From Legionella_C dresdenensis (GTDB lineage Bacteria > Pseudomonadota > Gammaproteobacteria > Legionellales > Legionellaceae), in contig NZ_JBHSAB010000004.1 of NCBI RefSeq assembly GCF_042649825.1, forward strand, positions 1-64,000: a stretch of 64,000 nt of DNA, read 5' to 3'. Under the pieces are notes generated by a model, which was given only the letters and a program-made list of their open reading frames with translations, was not told where the DNA came from and did no database searches. Below, piece after piece: positions 14,754-23,622 of the stretch (position 1 is its first letter; each line of letters starts with the position of its first letter). The position numbers and the translations under genes are program-made.

Positions 14754-17588
14754 TTAAAAAAAAGATTGTGCGCTTGGCGCGGCAATTCGGGCTGGCGTTT
14801 TTTTAATCGGAGCAATGGAAACAATCGGATTCTTTGCTTTGAATTCTTCAGCAAAGGATTGTGCCGTTGCCAGATAAGCCGAATATTCAGATATGGGAAT
14901 ACCGGTAATCAATTTATAATCTTCGGTTGATTGTTCCTGACTCAGGTTAGCGCAATATTTTCGCTTCATTCTATCCATCAACTTTGCAAATAACAGTTGG
15001 CTAAATGTCGATGTTGGTTTGCCCTTTGCAAATAAATCGGCTAATGTCCGCTGGTTATTTTGATTAGTTTTTAGTGCCTCATTGATTTCTTTTGATCGGG
15101 AGCCATAAGTCTTTTTTTTATATTCAGCCATAATTTCCACGATTATCTTCCTGAATTCGTCCAGTTTCAGGGAGTCCACATAATTATAAATAGCCTGATG
15201 CACCTCTGCCTTTCGATCCTGTTTTTGCACGTCGGCAAAACGCTTCTCCGTTCTGGCATAATTAACCACCTGCTCCACATACAGCTCTGTCTGAAACTTA
15301 TTCTCTTCTATTGCTTCTTTGACTGACTGCATGGCGGCCGTAACATGTTGTTGTGAATAAAGATAAGCCGGAAGCAACGATATGAATAGACCCGTATATA
15401 ATGATTTATATTCCTCTTTATCATTCTGGAATATTTGAGCCAAACGCAAATCGTTACTGAGTTCTTTATGAATTTTCAGCAATTTTCCAACATCTTCTTC
15501 CAGGTTGCCAGAAGAAAAGAGTCTCATAGCAAAATTACCACGGCTCTTACGAGCCTCCTCCAGGACATAATTATTAAATATCTCTTTATCAAAACTTTTT
15601 ACCCAATCAAAGAATTGTGGTAGAAAATAACTTATTATCTTGGGATCAGTGTGTTCTCGTCGTTTAAACCCCACAAATGGAAATTTGATTGGCTCTGCCG
15701 GCGAGGCTTGTGTGCCAAACTCAGGGGCAGGCGGTTTCATCATTACTGCAAGCTTTCTGGTAATTCCCACAAGCTCTTTAATTTTATCAAGCCATGCTGC
15801 CGCTTTTCCGAAGAGCCTGCTAACCTTTTGCATTAGCTCTTCGGCCAAGCGAATGACTTTCGCACAAAAATTGCCATTGTCTTCGACTGTAAGCGTATTA
15901 TCACCTGCCTGTTTTTTATAATATTCAGAAGTCGCCTGATAAAAGTCTTCCCTGAATTGGTGTATGGCTGCAACGCCTGCATCCCGGGCATTATTTTCAG
16001 CAGCAATCTGGCTTGTTTTTTGTGGTGCTTTTGCTGTCCCTTCTTCAGATCGGTAATTTTCAAAAACCTGATAGCTTTGAGTAAAAAAACTTTCCTGCAA
16101 TAATCCGGCTATCATTTCCGACTTTGGCCGAACCGCATTCAGTCCTTCTGAAAGTTCCTCATCAAGAATTTTTGCTTCAAGCAGAGCGTCTTCAACAAGC
16201 TGTGAATGCGCATCGCGCCAGATTTGATGGTAACGCTGTTTAAGTTTTTCACTATTATACTGACCTTCCGGCGAAGCAAAGGCTGACGCAACCGGTATTT
16301 TGTCAGAAGGCGTCGCCTGATCCCGAGCGGCCTCCATTTTCTGGTTTCGGCTTGCTGTCCATTGTTCTATTTCCTGAAAGCATTCCGGGTTGGTATGCAA
16401 AAACTCATAAAAAGGCGGTACCCGAGCGCCCTTCATATTTTTTACACAACCACGATAATAAATCAGTTTGCTATACAGCTCGTCATAATCATTTTGGAAT
16501 GTCCTTAGCAGGTGATTAACATACGAGGTTTTAGAATAATTTTTATTGAACTCTGACAGCTCCTGGCTATCAAAATGTTTTCCTTTATTGTTTAACTTCC
16601 AGTAATATTCACCAAGCTTCTGACACTTTTCAGGCTCCAGTGACAGATAATCCACTTCCATCTCTTGTTTATCGGTATCAAAATAATCTTTAAGCTGGGC
16701 TTTGAGCATTGCAGGATCATAGGTAACCAGGATTTTTAACAGCGCCTTGAAAAATTGCTGCTGGAAAGTAATTTTTTTGCCATCCTCTGTTATGTAAGAG
16801 GGGTTGGAGGCTAGCATGCGAAAAGCCTTATAGGCTTGAAAGCGTTTACCGTAATTTGCATTTCCGGGAAACTTGTTGGTCGGCCAATGGGTTCGGTAAT
16901 AGACGATAGGAAAATTATTAAAATCCTGCTCCTTCAGCGCCATGGTAGCGCCAGTATTTTTAGCGGAAAACAGGAAGCTGACCATAGCGCTAAACAGCCG
17001 GCCAAATAACGGAAGCTCGCGTACAGCATGGGCAGGATCATCGGTAGTACGCGGCCCTTTGATGATTTCCTGTTCCGGGTATTTCCGCATATCGCAATCA
17101 ATGATTCCCTCTAAATCACTATTGCCTGGATGTGCATCATCTTCCTTCATATACCATAATGCAGCGAGCCATTCGGCAACATTATGTTTTAACAGCGTTT
17201 TAACCGAAGGATTGACTTTCTCGCGCTCATTCGCATTTTCGGGAGCATTATCAAAATTATACAAAAAAGGTTTGAAATCAGGCAAAGCAATAGAAACCGT
17301 ACCCTTAATATTGCCGTCGTCATCAAAAACCAGGCGCTCTTCTGCACAGCGATCGCCCAGAAAGGTACGCATATAAACGCTCATAGCAACACAGTTTTTT
17401 GCTAATAGCGCGGGATAGGTGGCATCAATCTTTTTATAAAACCCAGTGACAGTCTGTCCACTTGAATCAACAAAAGAAATTTTTTTTACTGGGTGACCAG
17501 ACTTGTCTACGGCTTCATTTTTTTCAAAAAGTTGACTTTCCCTGAAGGCCTTCCTGGGAATCTCCTTTCTCAGAGCATCCTTGAGCAT
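14754..17588 (-). CDS. Large protein of unknown function with a kinase-like motif; candidate effector
   Basis: A 944-residue soluble protein without signal peptide. Residues about 130-170 contain WLAALWYMKEDDAHPGN (D151, H153, N156) followed by IIDCD (D164, D166). This spacing resembles the catalytic loop and metal-binding motif of atypical kinases (HxxxxN then DxD/DFG), and a lysine in TGFYKKID (52-53) could be the nucleotide lysine. That reading is inference. The remainder is helical and charged with coiled-coil stretches (about 510-620 and 800-880). It ends QSFF. Its position beside other unknown large proteins fits an effector block. It is divergent from the HAD-like gene. Confidence 0.65.
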   Translation of the reverse strand: MLKDALRKEIPRKAFRESQLFEKNEAVDKSGHPVKKISFVDSSGQTVTGFYKKIDATYPALLAKNCVAMSVYMRTFLGDRCAEERLVFDDDGNIKGTVSIALPDFKPFLYNFDNAPENANEREKVNPSVKTLLKHNVAEWLAALWYMKEDDAHPGNSDLEGIIDCDMRKYPEQEIIKGPRTTDDPAHAVRELPLFGRLFSAMVSFLFSAKNTGATMALKEQDFNNFPIVYYRTHWPTNKFPGNANYGKRFQAYKAFRMLASNPSYITEDGKKITFQQQFFKALLKILVTYDPAMLKAQLKDYFDTDKQEMEVDYLSLEPEKCQKLGEYYWKLNNKGKHFDSQELSEFNKNYSKTSYVNHLLRTFQNDYDELYSKLIYYRGCVKNMKGARVPPFYEFLHTNPECFQEIEQWTASRNQKMEAARDQATPSDKIPVASAFASPEGQYNSEKLKQRYHQIWRDAHSQLVEDALLEAKILDEELSEGLNAVRPKSEMIAGLLQESFFTQSYQVFENYRSEEGTAKAPQKTSQIAAENNARDAGVAAIHQFREDFYQATSEYYKKQAGDNTLTVEDNGNFCAKVIRLAEELMQKVSRLFGKAAAWLDKIKELVGITRKLAVMMKPPAPEFGTQASPAEPIKFPFVGFKRREHTDPKIISYFLPQFFDWVKSFDKEIFNNYVLEEARKSRGNFAMRLFSSGNLEEDVGKLLKIHKELSNDLRLAQIFQNDKEEYKSLYTGLFISLLPAYLYSQQHVTAAMQSVKEAIEENKFQTELYVEQVVNYARTEKRFADVQKQDRKAEVHQAIYNYVDSLKLDEFRKIIVEIMAEYKKKTYGSRSKEINEALKTNQNNQRTLADLFAKGKPTSTFSQLLFAKLMDRMKRKYCANLSQEQSTEDYKLITGIPISEYSAYLATAQSFAEEFKAKNPIVSIAPIKKTPARIAAPSAQSFF

Positions 17589-17697
17589 TGCTCTTTTTCC
17601 TTTTTTTATCAGCCAGACTATTCATATTAAGCAGAAATAGCTAAACAGTTCAATAGTTCTACTCTCCAACAGGCAACAAGACCCTGTAGAAAAATGA

Positions 17698-17726
17698 TTG
17701 CTCCGGCAATTAAGGGCAGATACAAT
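17698..17726 (+). promoter_or_regulatory. Promoter of the HAD-like gene
   Basis: TTGCTC (17698-17703) and TACAAT (17721-17726) are 17 bases apart. Transcription would start near 17733, which makes ATG 17761 the start and rules out the TTG at 17698. Confidence 0.6.
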
Positions 17727-17760
17727 CGCTGATTATTTTTCTAGCTGTGAATGGAATACA

Positions 17761-18483
17761 ATGAAAGAAAAAGCGAACGCACAAGAGAATAACTTCATAT
17801 TCAATGGTTTTGATTTCGATTTAACGCTCACCAAAAGGCATACGATAAAAGGGGTAAGCAAAGGCACTAGACCTACGCCCTCTGAAAATACTAAAGAAGG
17901 CGTAGAAAAATATATCATCCATGATGATAATCACTTTCTTGCAATTACCACTTTTCATTATAACCCGAAGTATGTTTTGAGCTATTTACTGCCTCTTTTA
18001 AAAAAAGAGGATGTGGATTATGAGCTTAAAACTATAAAGACATATCCGAACTTTATACTTACCTCTGTACATTTTTCAGGGCAAATGTATCCAGTCATTA
18101 TTGCTACTATTACTCCCGCCAAATTGGTCAAAGATTATCAAGAGCACATCAAATCGCTGGACTTGGAGGGCGGTAAAGGCAAAATGCTTAAGAAAATCCT
18201 AAAACACTATCCAGAATGTGCTGCCTACCACTATTATGACGATTGCCGAGAAAATCTGATGCAGGTCCGTGCACGGCTTCGCCAATTTAATTATCATTTG
18301 GTAGATGCAGAAAATCCTGTTTTTACAACGACTGAATTCGGCAAAGCGCTGCCAATAGAGTACCTCAAAGCCCCTTGCTCCCTGGCGCCAAAAAGCTGCC
18401 ACTATGCAGCCAGTTCACCGCCCCGGTCACCTAAGTCACAAAAGCTCTATGAAGAAGCGTTATCCGCTGCGGTAACTCCGTAG
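17761..18483 (+). CDS. HAD-like hydrolase of unknown substrate; candidate effector
   Basis: A 240-residue protein with the HAD motifs in order: motif I FDFDLTLT (nucleophile D18, acid D20), motif II AITTF, a motif III lysine within GGKGKMLKK (about 139-145), and motif IV YYDDCRE (D160, D161) which binds magnesium. These support a phosphatase or phosphotransferase. The C-terminal 50 residues (APKSCHYAASSPPRSPKSQK) look disordered. No signal peptide is present. It lies between two large unknown genes and has its own promoter. I cannot assign the substrate. Confidence 0.75.
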   Translation: MKEKANAQENNFIFNGFDFDLTLTKRHTIKGVSKGTRPTPSENTKEGVEKYIIHDDNHFLAITTFHYNPKYVLSYLLPLLKKEDVDYELKTIKTYPNFILTSVHFSGQMYPVIIATITPAKLVKDYQEHIKSLDLEGGKGKMLKKILKHYPECAAYHYYDDCRENLMQVRARLRQFNYHLVDAENPVFTTTEFGKALPIEYLKAPCSLAPKSCHYAASSPPRSPKSQKLYEEALSAAVTP

Positions 18484-18493
18484 AGGCAACATC

Positions 18494-18658
18494 GTAGCCT
18501 TGATGCAGCGCAGCGTAATCAAGGTTTTCATTTATTACCAGTCTATCCAGTAATTGCTTTCCTTTAGAGGAAAGCAATTACCCGCTCTGAACTTGCAAGG
18601 CATAGGTGCCTGAACGCGCGAGAAAAACCTTGATTACGCTGCGCTGCATCAAGGCTAC
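18494..18658. repeat. Long inverted repeat with a nested perfect stem
   Basis: Outer arms GTAGCCTTGATGCAGCGCAG... (18494-18527) and its inverse (18624-18658) flank a central perfect 13-bp stem, TAATTGCTTTCCT/AGGAAAGCAATTA (18551-18580) with loop TTAG. The element sits between two convergent genes and can form a large cruciform or hairpin; it may terminate both. Confidence 0.8.
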
Positions 18659-18665
18659 TCTCTAT

Positions 18666-19898
18666 TTATTCAACAAAGCTCTTCCGGCGCAATAGATAAT
18701 AAGTCTCTTTCCCGCGAGACTCCCGACATAAAATCAACGCGCAAACTGCAACCAGGCTCACAATACAACCAGGAACCCACAGATAACCACTCGCAGTTCC
18801 CTGCGCCGCCAATGGCAATGCCAGGGCGCCTATGCTTGCAGCCAAAGACCAGGTAGTAGATACCCCCTGACAACGGATCTGCACCGGCAATTGTAAATAG
18901 AGAAAATAAAACAACGCCGAACACAACAATCCATTAGCCAGCACATAACCTGCCAGTGCACAAAAAACACCAGCGAGATTATGTTGATAAGTAAAATAAA
19001 ACAGCAACGGAGCCGTTAGCGCAGCGGTTATCATACTACTATGCAACAACCGGCAGGCTTGTTCCGGTTTTGCCAGCCGGGCGATCGCCAGCGCCAGTAA
19101 TGAGGCGCCAAGCTGGGCCAGCGAACCGGACCAGGAGCACAACTCCTTTGCCATCAGGCGCTGATCAATCGCAAATGATACCCAGAATACATTGCACATA
19201 TACACGGTCACGCTCACATAAATGCCGACAGCCGCAATATTTAAAAAATTCCATTTATAACGTAACCATTCAATTTTTTGCGGGCTGTGCGTCTGCTGCT
19301 GAAACTCAGGCGACTCGCTCAGCTTTTTGCGTAACCGGCACACTAGTAGTGACGCAGCACCGACTACCGCAAAAATAATCCGCCAGAGCTCAGGTTGATT
19401 AATACTATGCAAGATTGCCGCAGCCGCGCCGCCAATAAACATACCCAACGCACCGGCTGCCGCTGAAAAACTCCCGGCAAACAGCGGCTTCTCAGGATGA
19501 TGTTCGACCAGAAACATAGCAGAGGTATTTATTTCGCCCCCTAAGGCCAACCCCTGCATAATCCGAAGCAACAATAATGACCAGGTTGCCCATAAGCCGA
19601 TTTTATTATATTCAGGCAACAGACATATCCCAAGTGTCGCCAGGCCCATCAACGCAGCTGATGAAACCATGGGCTTACGGCGTCCCAGGCGATCCGCACG
19701 CCGGCCAAATAACCAGCCGCCAACCGGTCTTGCAAAATAGCCAGCGGCAAATAGTGCAAAACTCAAAACCAGACTTAATGACGAGGCGGGGAAAAAACGG
19801 GCTGAAAAAACTGTTTTTGCCAAATACAGATACAAGCTGAAATCAAGCCATTCCAGAAAAATTAAGGCCAATACCAGACAAAGTGCATATCGTTTCAT
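18666..19898 (-). CDS. MFS transporter, metabolite:H+ symporter type
   Basis: A membrane protein of 410 residues with about twelve hydrophobic segments. FARPVGGWLFGRRADRLGRRKPMV and LLLRIMQGLALGGE are typical of the ProP/ShiA-like MHS subgroup, which imports osmolytes and organic acids with protons. Substrate is unknown. I start at ATG 19898 (MKRYALCLV) because it overlaps the stop of the upstream 723-aa gene as ATGA; the longer frame to 20000 would add 34 residues that only read through that gene. Confidence 0.85.
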   Translation of the reverse strand: MKRYALCLVLALIFLEWLDFSLYLYLAKTVFSARFFPASSLSLVLSFALFAAGYFARPVGGWLFGRRADRLGRRKPMVSSAALMGLATLGICLLPEYNKIGLWATWSLLLLRIMQGLALGGEINTSAMFLVEHHPEKPLFAGSFSAAAGALGMFIGGAAAAILHSINQPELWRIIFAVVGAASLLVCRLRKKLSESPEFQQQTHSPQKIEWLRYKWNFLNIAAVGIYVSVTVYMCNVFWVSFAIDQRLMAKELCSWSGSLAQLGASLLALAIARLAKPEQACRLLHSSMITAALTAPLLFYFTYQHNLAGVFCALAGYVLANGLLCSALFYFLYLQLPVQIRCQGVSTTWSLAASIGALALPLAAQGTASGYLWVPGCIVSLVAVCALILCRESRGKETYYLLRRKSFVE

Positions 19899-22066
19899 GC
19901 TTGAGCCGCAACCATAAGAGAAGTTAACTCCCGATCCATCACTTTTAACTGGCACGCTGAAACAGGCCTTGAAAAAAATAATAAATCGCCGGTATGCCAT
20001 TTATGCATGAGATTAGGCGCCTCAGCAACCAGCAGACCAAAGGTTAGCGTAATTGCATTAACGATTGCCCGCAATATTTTACGGATTTCCGGACAACGAT
20101 CAATCTCAAGCCGGGCAAGCAATGGGCGTTCTGCCGCTTTTATCGCTTTGACTAAAGCATCTTCGCTGTGCGGGTTTAAAGCGGCATTATATAGCAACTT
20201 AATCATTGCCCTACGATATTCTGGCTCCGCCTCATGGATAGACTCAAGCTTACCAGCCGCATTTTTTCTTATTAATCGGGTTTTAATCGCCGTACAGCCT
20301 TTTTCAAGGCGCTCAACCGCTTTATAAAAAAAACTGCCTTTAGCATCAGGCGCTAATAGCAGGGCAGTAATATCATTATCCGCTATCCCCAGCCCGCGAA
20401 TCATATTAATTAATTCAATCCGTTTTTTCAGTTGCCGAAACTGTTTATAGCCGGCCAGCTCACTGGCTCTCTTTTTGTCAATATCACGTGTTACCAGACT
20501 TTGCCAGGCAAAAGCAGCCAGAGTCTGTTTGTCCACTGCCAGGCTCAGCCGGCTGATATATTGCAGCGTGTTTGATAAATCAGCGCTTATTTCAGCGCTC
20601 AGACCCGGTATTTGTTGATAATAAGCCTGGAGCTGTTGCGGCTCTCGGATAATTGCGGTAATGGCTGTATGCACTTTGATTTGATCGGGATTAAATTGCA
20701 TATTTCTGCAAGTCGAGGCGGCTTTTTCAACTGCAATCAGATAATTATACAACCAGTTTTTTATTTGGAGGCTGCTTTTAATCTCCTGCTCATTCAAGTG
20801 AATAACCAGATCAGCCTGATGAGTGATGGCTGTTTCACATGCTTCAAAATTTTTTTTGTTAACCACGCAGTCAAGCAACAAAGGCAACATATGGTTAAAA
20901 TAACGCTGGAATGCAGGTTTGGCAGCAACAGGAAGCTTTAGAATATGCTCAATTAATTGACAAAAATAGGGTGGCAAATTCAGATAATCCGCCGGCAAGT
21001 CATTACTAAGCAAATATTCAAGCACGGTTATATAAGAAGAATCCGTTAAACGCTTAGTATCAAGCGTCAGACTTCCGCCAAGCCAACGGCTCTTAATAAA
21101 AGGCACCATTTGCAGATTTTCCCAAACCTTATTGAATAAATGGTATAACCCACATTGATCAAGTTTTACGGTTAAACTGGCTAACTCATACCCTGGCAGC
21201 TCATCAGAAACATTCGCCAATTGATGCATAAGCCGATGATAAAGCTTACTGTCTTCATCAAGGCACTCCAGGATTTGCTCAGGCATACAGGAGGCTTTGA
21301 ACTGCTGGAGATATTGTAAAGCGCTATTATTGAAAAAAAGCTCGGGCTGCAGGCGAAATTTTTCCAGCAACTGATCATTAGGCTTATAGGAACGACCTCT
21401 TGCTATAGTTTGTTCTAATAATCCTATGTTATTGGCCTGCAGGTTAATTTTACTGTTCACAAAAATTGTCTGTAAAAACCCGCTCAGGCCCTCATTTTCA
21501 ATTGCATTGGCCAGCTCGCTCTGCTGCAAATCGTTTATAATTTTGACTTCACTGGCATAATCCTGAGCAATAAAAGGCGACAGATTGACTGAGCTGATTA
21601 AATAAAATTGGCGGGAGCTATAAGGGCCATTGCCATTTTTAATCACGGCAATGACCCATTCGTGGGGATTATCCTGACGGTAACTGATACTCAATCCACT
21701 CAAAACATTATTGCGATCCACATAAGCCGCGCGGATCCTGGTAACCTGAGTCGAGGCATTTTCCTGTTCTTCATCCTGCCGGCATAAGGGCATATAGTCT
21801 TTGCCAACCAATAACAACAAATTAGCGGCATCCATATTGCCCTGTAAATAATTTTCATAGGTAGTATGTTCGGGATCCAGCCAGGTATCATAGAAATATT
21901 GCCATTCTCGGGCCGTACCAAAAAAAGGGGTTCGGCTAATGTCGCGCACCACATCGTCGCGGGTTGTCGGGTTACTGCTATTATCAGCCGCTAACCAGGG
22001 CGCGTTAAAAAAACGTGAAAAATACTCTGGGTCACCGTGTACTGAATAAAACATGTTAATTCGCAT
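19895..22066 (-). CDS. 723-aa protein of unknown function, coupled to an MFS gene; candidate effector
   Basis: I do not recognise a domain. The N-terminal 200 residues look globular (FYSVHGDPEYFSRFF, many aromatic residues), and the rest is predominantly helical with Leu-rich, Gln-rich stretches. There is no signal peptide or membrane span. The stop overlaps the start of the MHS transporter gene (ATGA), a pairing that usually means joint expression; why a soluble 723-aa protein should be coupled to a transporter is unclear. No good ribosome site precedes ATG 22066 or the alternative ATG 22054. Confidence 0.7.
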   Translation of the reverse strand: MRINMFYSVHGDPEYFSRFFNAPWLAADNSSNPTTRDDVVRDISRTPFFGTAREWQYFYDTWLDPEHTTYENYLQGNMDAANLLLLVGKDYMPLCRQDEEQENASTQVTRIRAAYVDRNNVLSGLSISYRQDNPHEWVIAVIKNGNGPYSSRQFYLISSVNLSPFIAQDYASEVKIINDLQQSELANAIENEGLSGFLQTIFVNSKINLQANNIGLLEQTIARGRSYKPNDQLLEKFRLQPELFFNNSALQYLQQFKASCMPEQILECLDEDSKLYHRLMHQLANVSDELPGYELASLTVKLDQCGLYHLFNKVWENLQMVPFIKSRWLGGSLTLDTKRLTDSSYITVLEYLLSNDLPADYLNLPPYFCQLIEHILKLPVAAKPAFQRYFNHMLPLLLDCVVNKKNFEACETAITHQADLVIHLNEQEIKSSLQIKNWLYNYLIAVEKAASTCRNMQFNPDQIKVHTAITAIIREPQQLQAYYQQIPGLSAEISADLSNTLQYISRLSLAVDKQTLAAFAWQSLVTRDIDKKRASELAGYKQFRQLKKRIELINMIRGLGIADNDITALLLAPDAKGSFFYKAVERLEKGCTAIKTRLIRKNAAGKLESIHEAEPEYRRAMIKLLYNAALNPHSEDALVKAIKAAERPLLARLEIDRCPEIRKILRAIVNAITLTFGLLVAEAPNLMHKWHTGDLLFFSRPVSACQLKVMDRELTSLMVAAQA

Positions 22067-22114
22067 CAGAGGGGTTATAAGGCTCTCATAATATAACGAT
22101 TCACTGCCCTTATT

Positions 22115-22140
22115 GTCATCCCTGCCTTCGCGGGGATGAC
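22115..22140. repeat. REP-like hairpin (GTCATCCC...GGGGATGAC)
   Basis: A single hairpin unit of the same family as 5404-5490, lying between the 302-aa and 723-aa genes on the minus strand. It may attenuate transcription between them. Confidence 0.8.
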
Positions 22141-22166
22141 AATTTTCTTAGGCAGTGAGCCGATTG

Positions 22167-23075
22167 CTACATGCCAGGAGCTAAACTACAGGCGTTCACG
22201 GGCTCCACCGGATCTGGCTCAAACTCATACCGGTAATCAAAATGCGCTTTCACGACGTCTGGAACACGCTCAGTAAAAAGGCTACCCTGCATCCAGCCGA
22301 TTTCTTCAAAAAACTTTCTTTCTGGCGATTGGCCAGCTAAGGCCATAGAAAGTTTTTCCTTCAAATTAGCATAATTTTTAATCCATGGCTTACCTTTTTG
22401 CTCAGCATGAGCCGCCTTTAAAACCTGTGGCGCTTTATCTGTAAATTTTGCCCAGAAAAAAAGGTGGGATTCAATCCAGCCCAATGCAGTGAAAGCTTCA
22501 CGGCTTCGATTATTAGCATCAAATGCATGTTTAATAATTTCTCCCAGCGATTTCATATTTTTGATAAACGTCCTGGGAGTAAAAAAACGGAAAGTTTGTG
22601 TAGCCAGCTCAAACAAACTGGTATGCGTTGTTCTAACTTGAGTGAAAAGCGTGAGCGTTACAGAGTCATAATTTGCTTTAAATTGCTGGAAAGCACTATC
22701 TTCAGCTTTTTTAAGGCCCTTATTATACTCCTCTATATTGTAACCAGGATCAGTTAACTTTTTCGGCAGTTTGTTCAGGTTACCCCAGTTATAGCTGAAT
22801 TTGGAAAAACTGCTGTTCGGATCTACCGTTCGTGTTACAAGCGTTAAATCTTTATAGCGCAATTCGTAAACACAGTCAGCAGAACGCACACATTCCAAAA
22901 GCGTGCCTCGAGTTTTTAGAGCGATCCCCAAGCCGCCGGCGGACTCATTGTCAGTATGAGGTATAACACCCCTCACATATAAAATGTTAACAAGCTTATC
23001 AAAATCATTCTTGTCTATGTCAAGATGCTTTGGGTCTTCACTATTTGGGATTATAAAATTGAGTTTTAGAGCCAT
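22167..23075 (-). CDS. 302-aa protein of unknown function
   Basis: A soluble protein with no signal peptide or recognised domain. Residues 1-100 look alpha/beta (KLNFIIPNSEDP, CVYELRYKDLTLVTRTVD), and 110-260 helical. Two internal similar stretches, FTALGWIESHLFFWAKFTDKAPQVLKA and FEEIGWMQGSLFTERVPDVVKA, share the pattern F..(L/I)GW(I/M)..SLF...(P)xVxKA and suggest an internal duplication about 70 residues apart. It lies upstream of the 723-aa gene on the same strand. It could belong to the same effector-like block. Confidence 0.65.
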   Translation of the reverse strand: MALKLNFIIPNSEDPKHLDIDKNDFDKLVNILYVRGVIPHTDNESAGGLGIALKTRGTLLECVRSADCVYELRYKDLTLVTRTVDPNSSFSKFSYNWGNLNKLPKKLTDPGYNIEEYNKGLKKAEDSAFQQFKANYDSVTLTLFTQVRTTHTSLFELATQTFRFFTPRTFIKNMKSLGEIIKHAFDANNRSREAFTALGWIESHLFFWAKFTDKAPQVLKAAHAEQKGKPWIKNYANLKEKLSMALAGQSPERKFFEEIGWMQGSLFTERVPDVVKAHFDYRYEFEPDPVEPVNACSLAPGM

Positions 23076-23152
23076 AACATTCCCGTTCTGCTTTAAATGG
23101 GATCAATTATAACCAATATCGAACAGAAGAGCAATATTAAAAGCAGTTGAAA

Positions 23153-23617
23153 TCAGGGGTTATCTTTGGAACTATTTAACCGGACATAAAGCGTTTTCTT
23201 GACCACTGCGACAACTTCCTGCTTTTCATCATAAATGGTAATATCAAAGACCGGATAAATTTTCTGCTTTTCGGCAACCTCCAGCCTTATTGCCTCAATC
23301 TGATCTTCTGATAATCTGAACTCAGCATAAACCCGGCTTTTTCCGGGGCGGACATAGTCGATTTCCCCCTGCTTATCCCAGACCACATAACCTGGCCCAA
23401 GGCGTTGCAACACCATAATAAATAAAAAGGGATCGGTCATGGAGTAAAGGCTGCCGCCGTACTGAACACGCATATAATTTTTGTTATACCAGCGAAAAGC
23501 CAAAGACACTTTGGCATAACTGAAATCAGGGCTGATAGTAATAACTTTAATGCCCGCCCCCCAGAATGGAGGCCAGAGATTAAATATCCATTTTAATAAG
23601 CGGGCTGATAATTTCAT
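23153..23617 (-). CDS. DUF4442 hotdog-fold protein (thioesterase-like)
   Basis: A 154-residue protein with the DUF4442/YiiD-C pattern: an N-terminal helix (RLLKWIFNLWPPFWGAGIKV), the strand SPDFSYAKVSLAFRWYNKNYM, the central helix GGSLYSMTDPFLFIMVLQRLG and closing strands. Such hotdog proteins often hydrolyse acyl-CoA or acyl-ACP; no substrate can be assigned. It starts 5 bases after the parC stop on the same strand, so it is probably cotranscribed with parC. Confidence 0.82.
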   Translation of the reverse strand: MKLSARLLKWIFNLWPPFWGAGIKVITISPDFSYAKVSLAFRWYNKNYMRVQYGGSLYSMTDPFLFIMVLQRLGPGYVVWDKQGEIDYVRPGKSRVYAEFRLSEDQIEAIRLEVAEKQKIYPVFDITIYDEKQEVVAVVKKTLYVRLNSSKDNP

Positions 23618-23622
23618 AAGTG

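Noticed and set aside
19899..20000. A 34-residue N-terminal extension of the MHS transporter
   Set aside because: It lies wholly within the upstream 723-aa gene and precedes the first membrane helix; the ATGA-coupled start is preferred.
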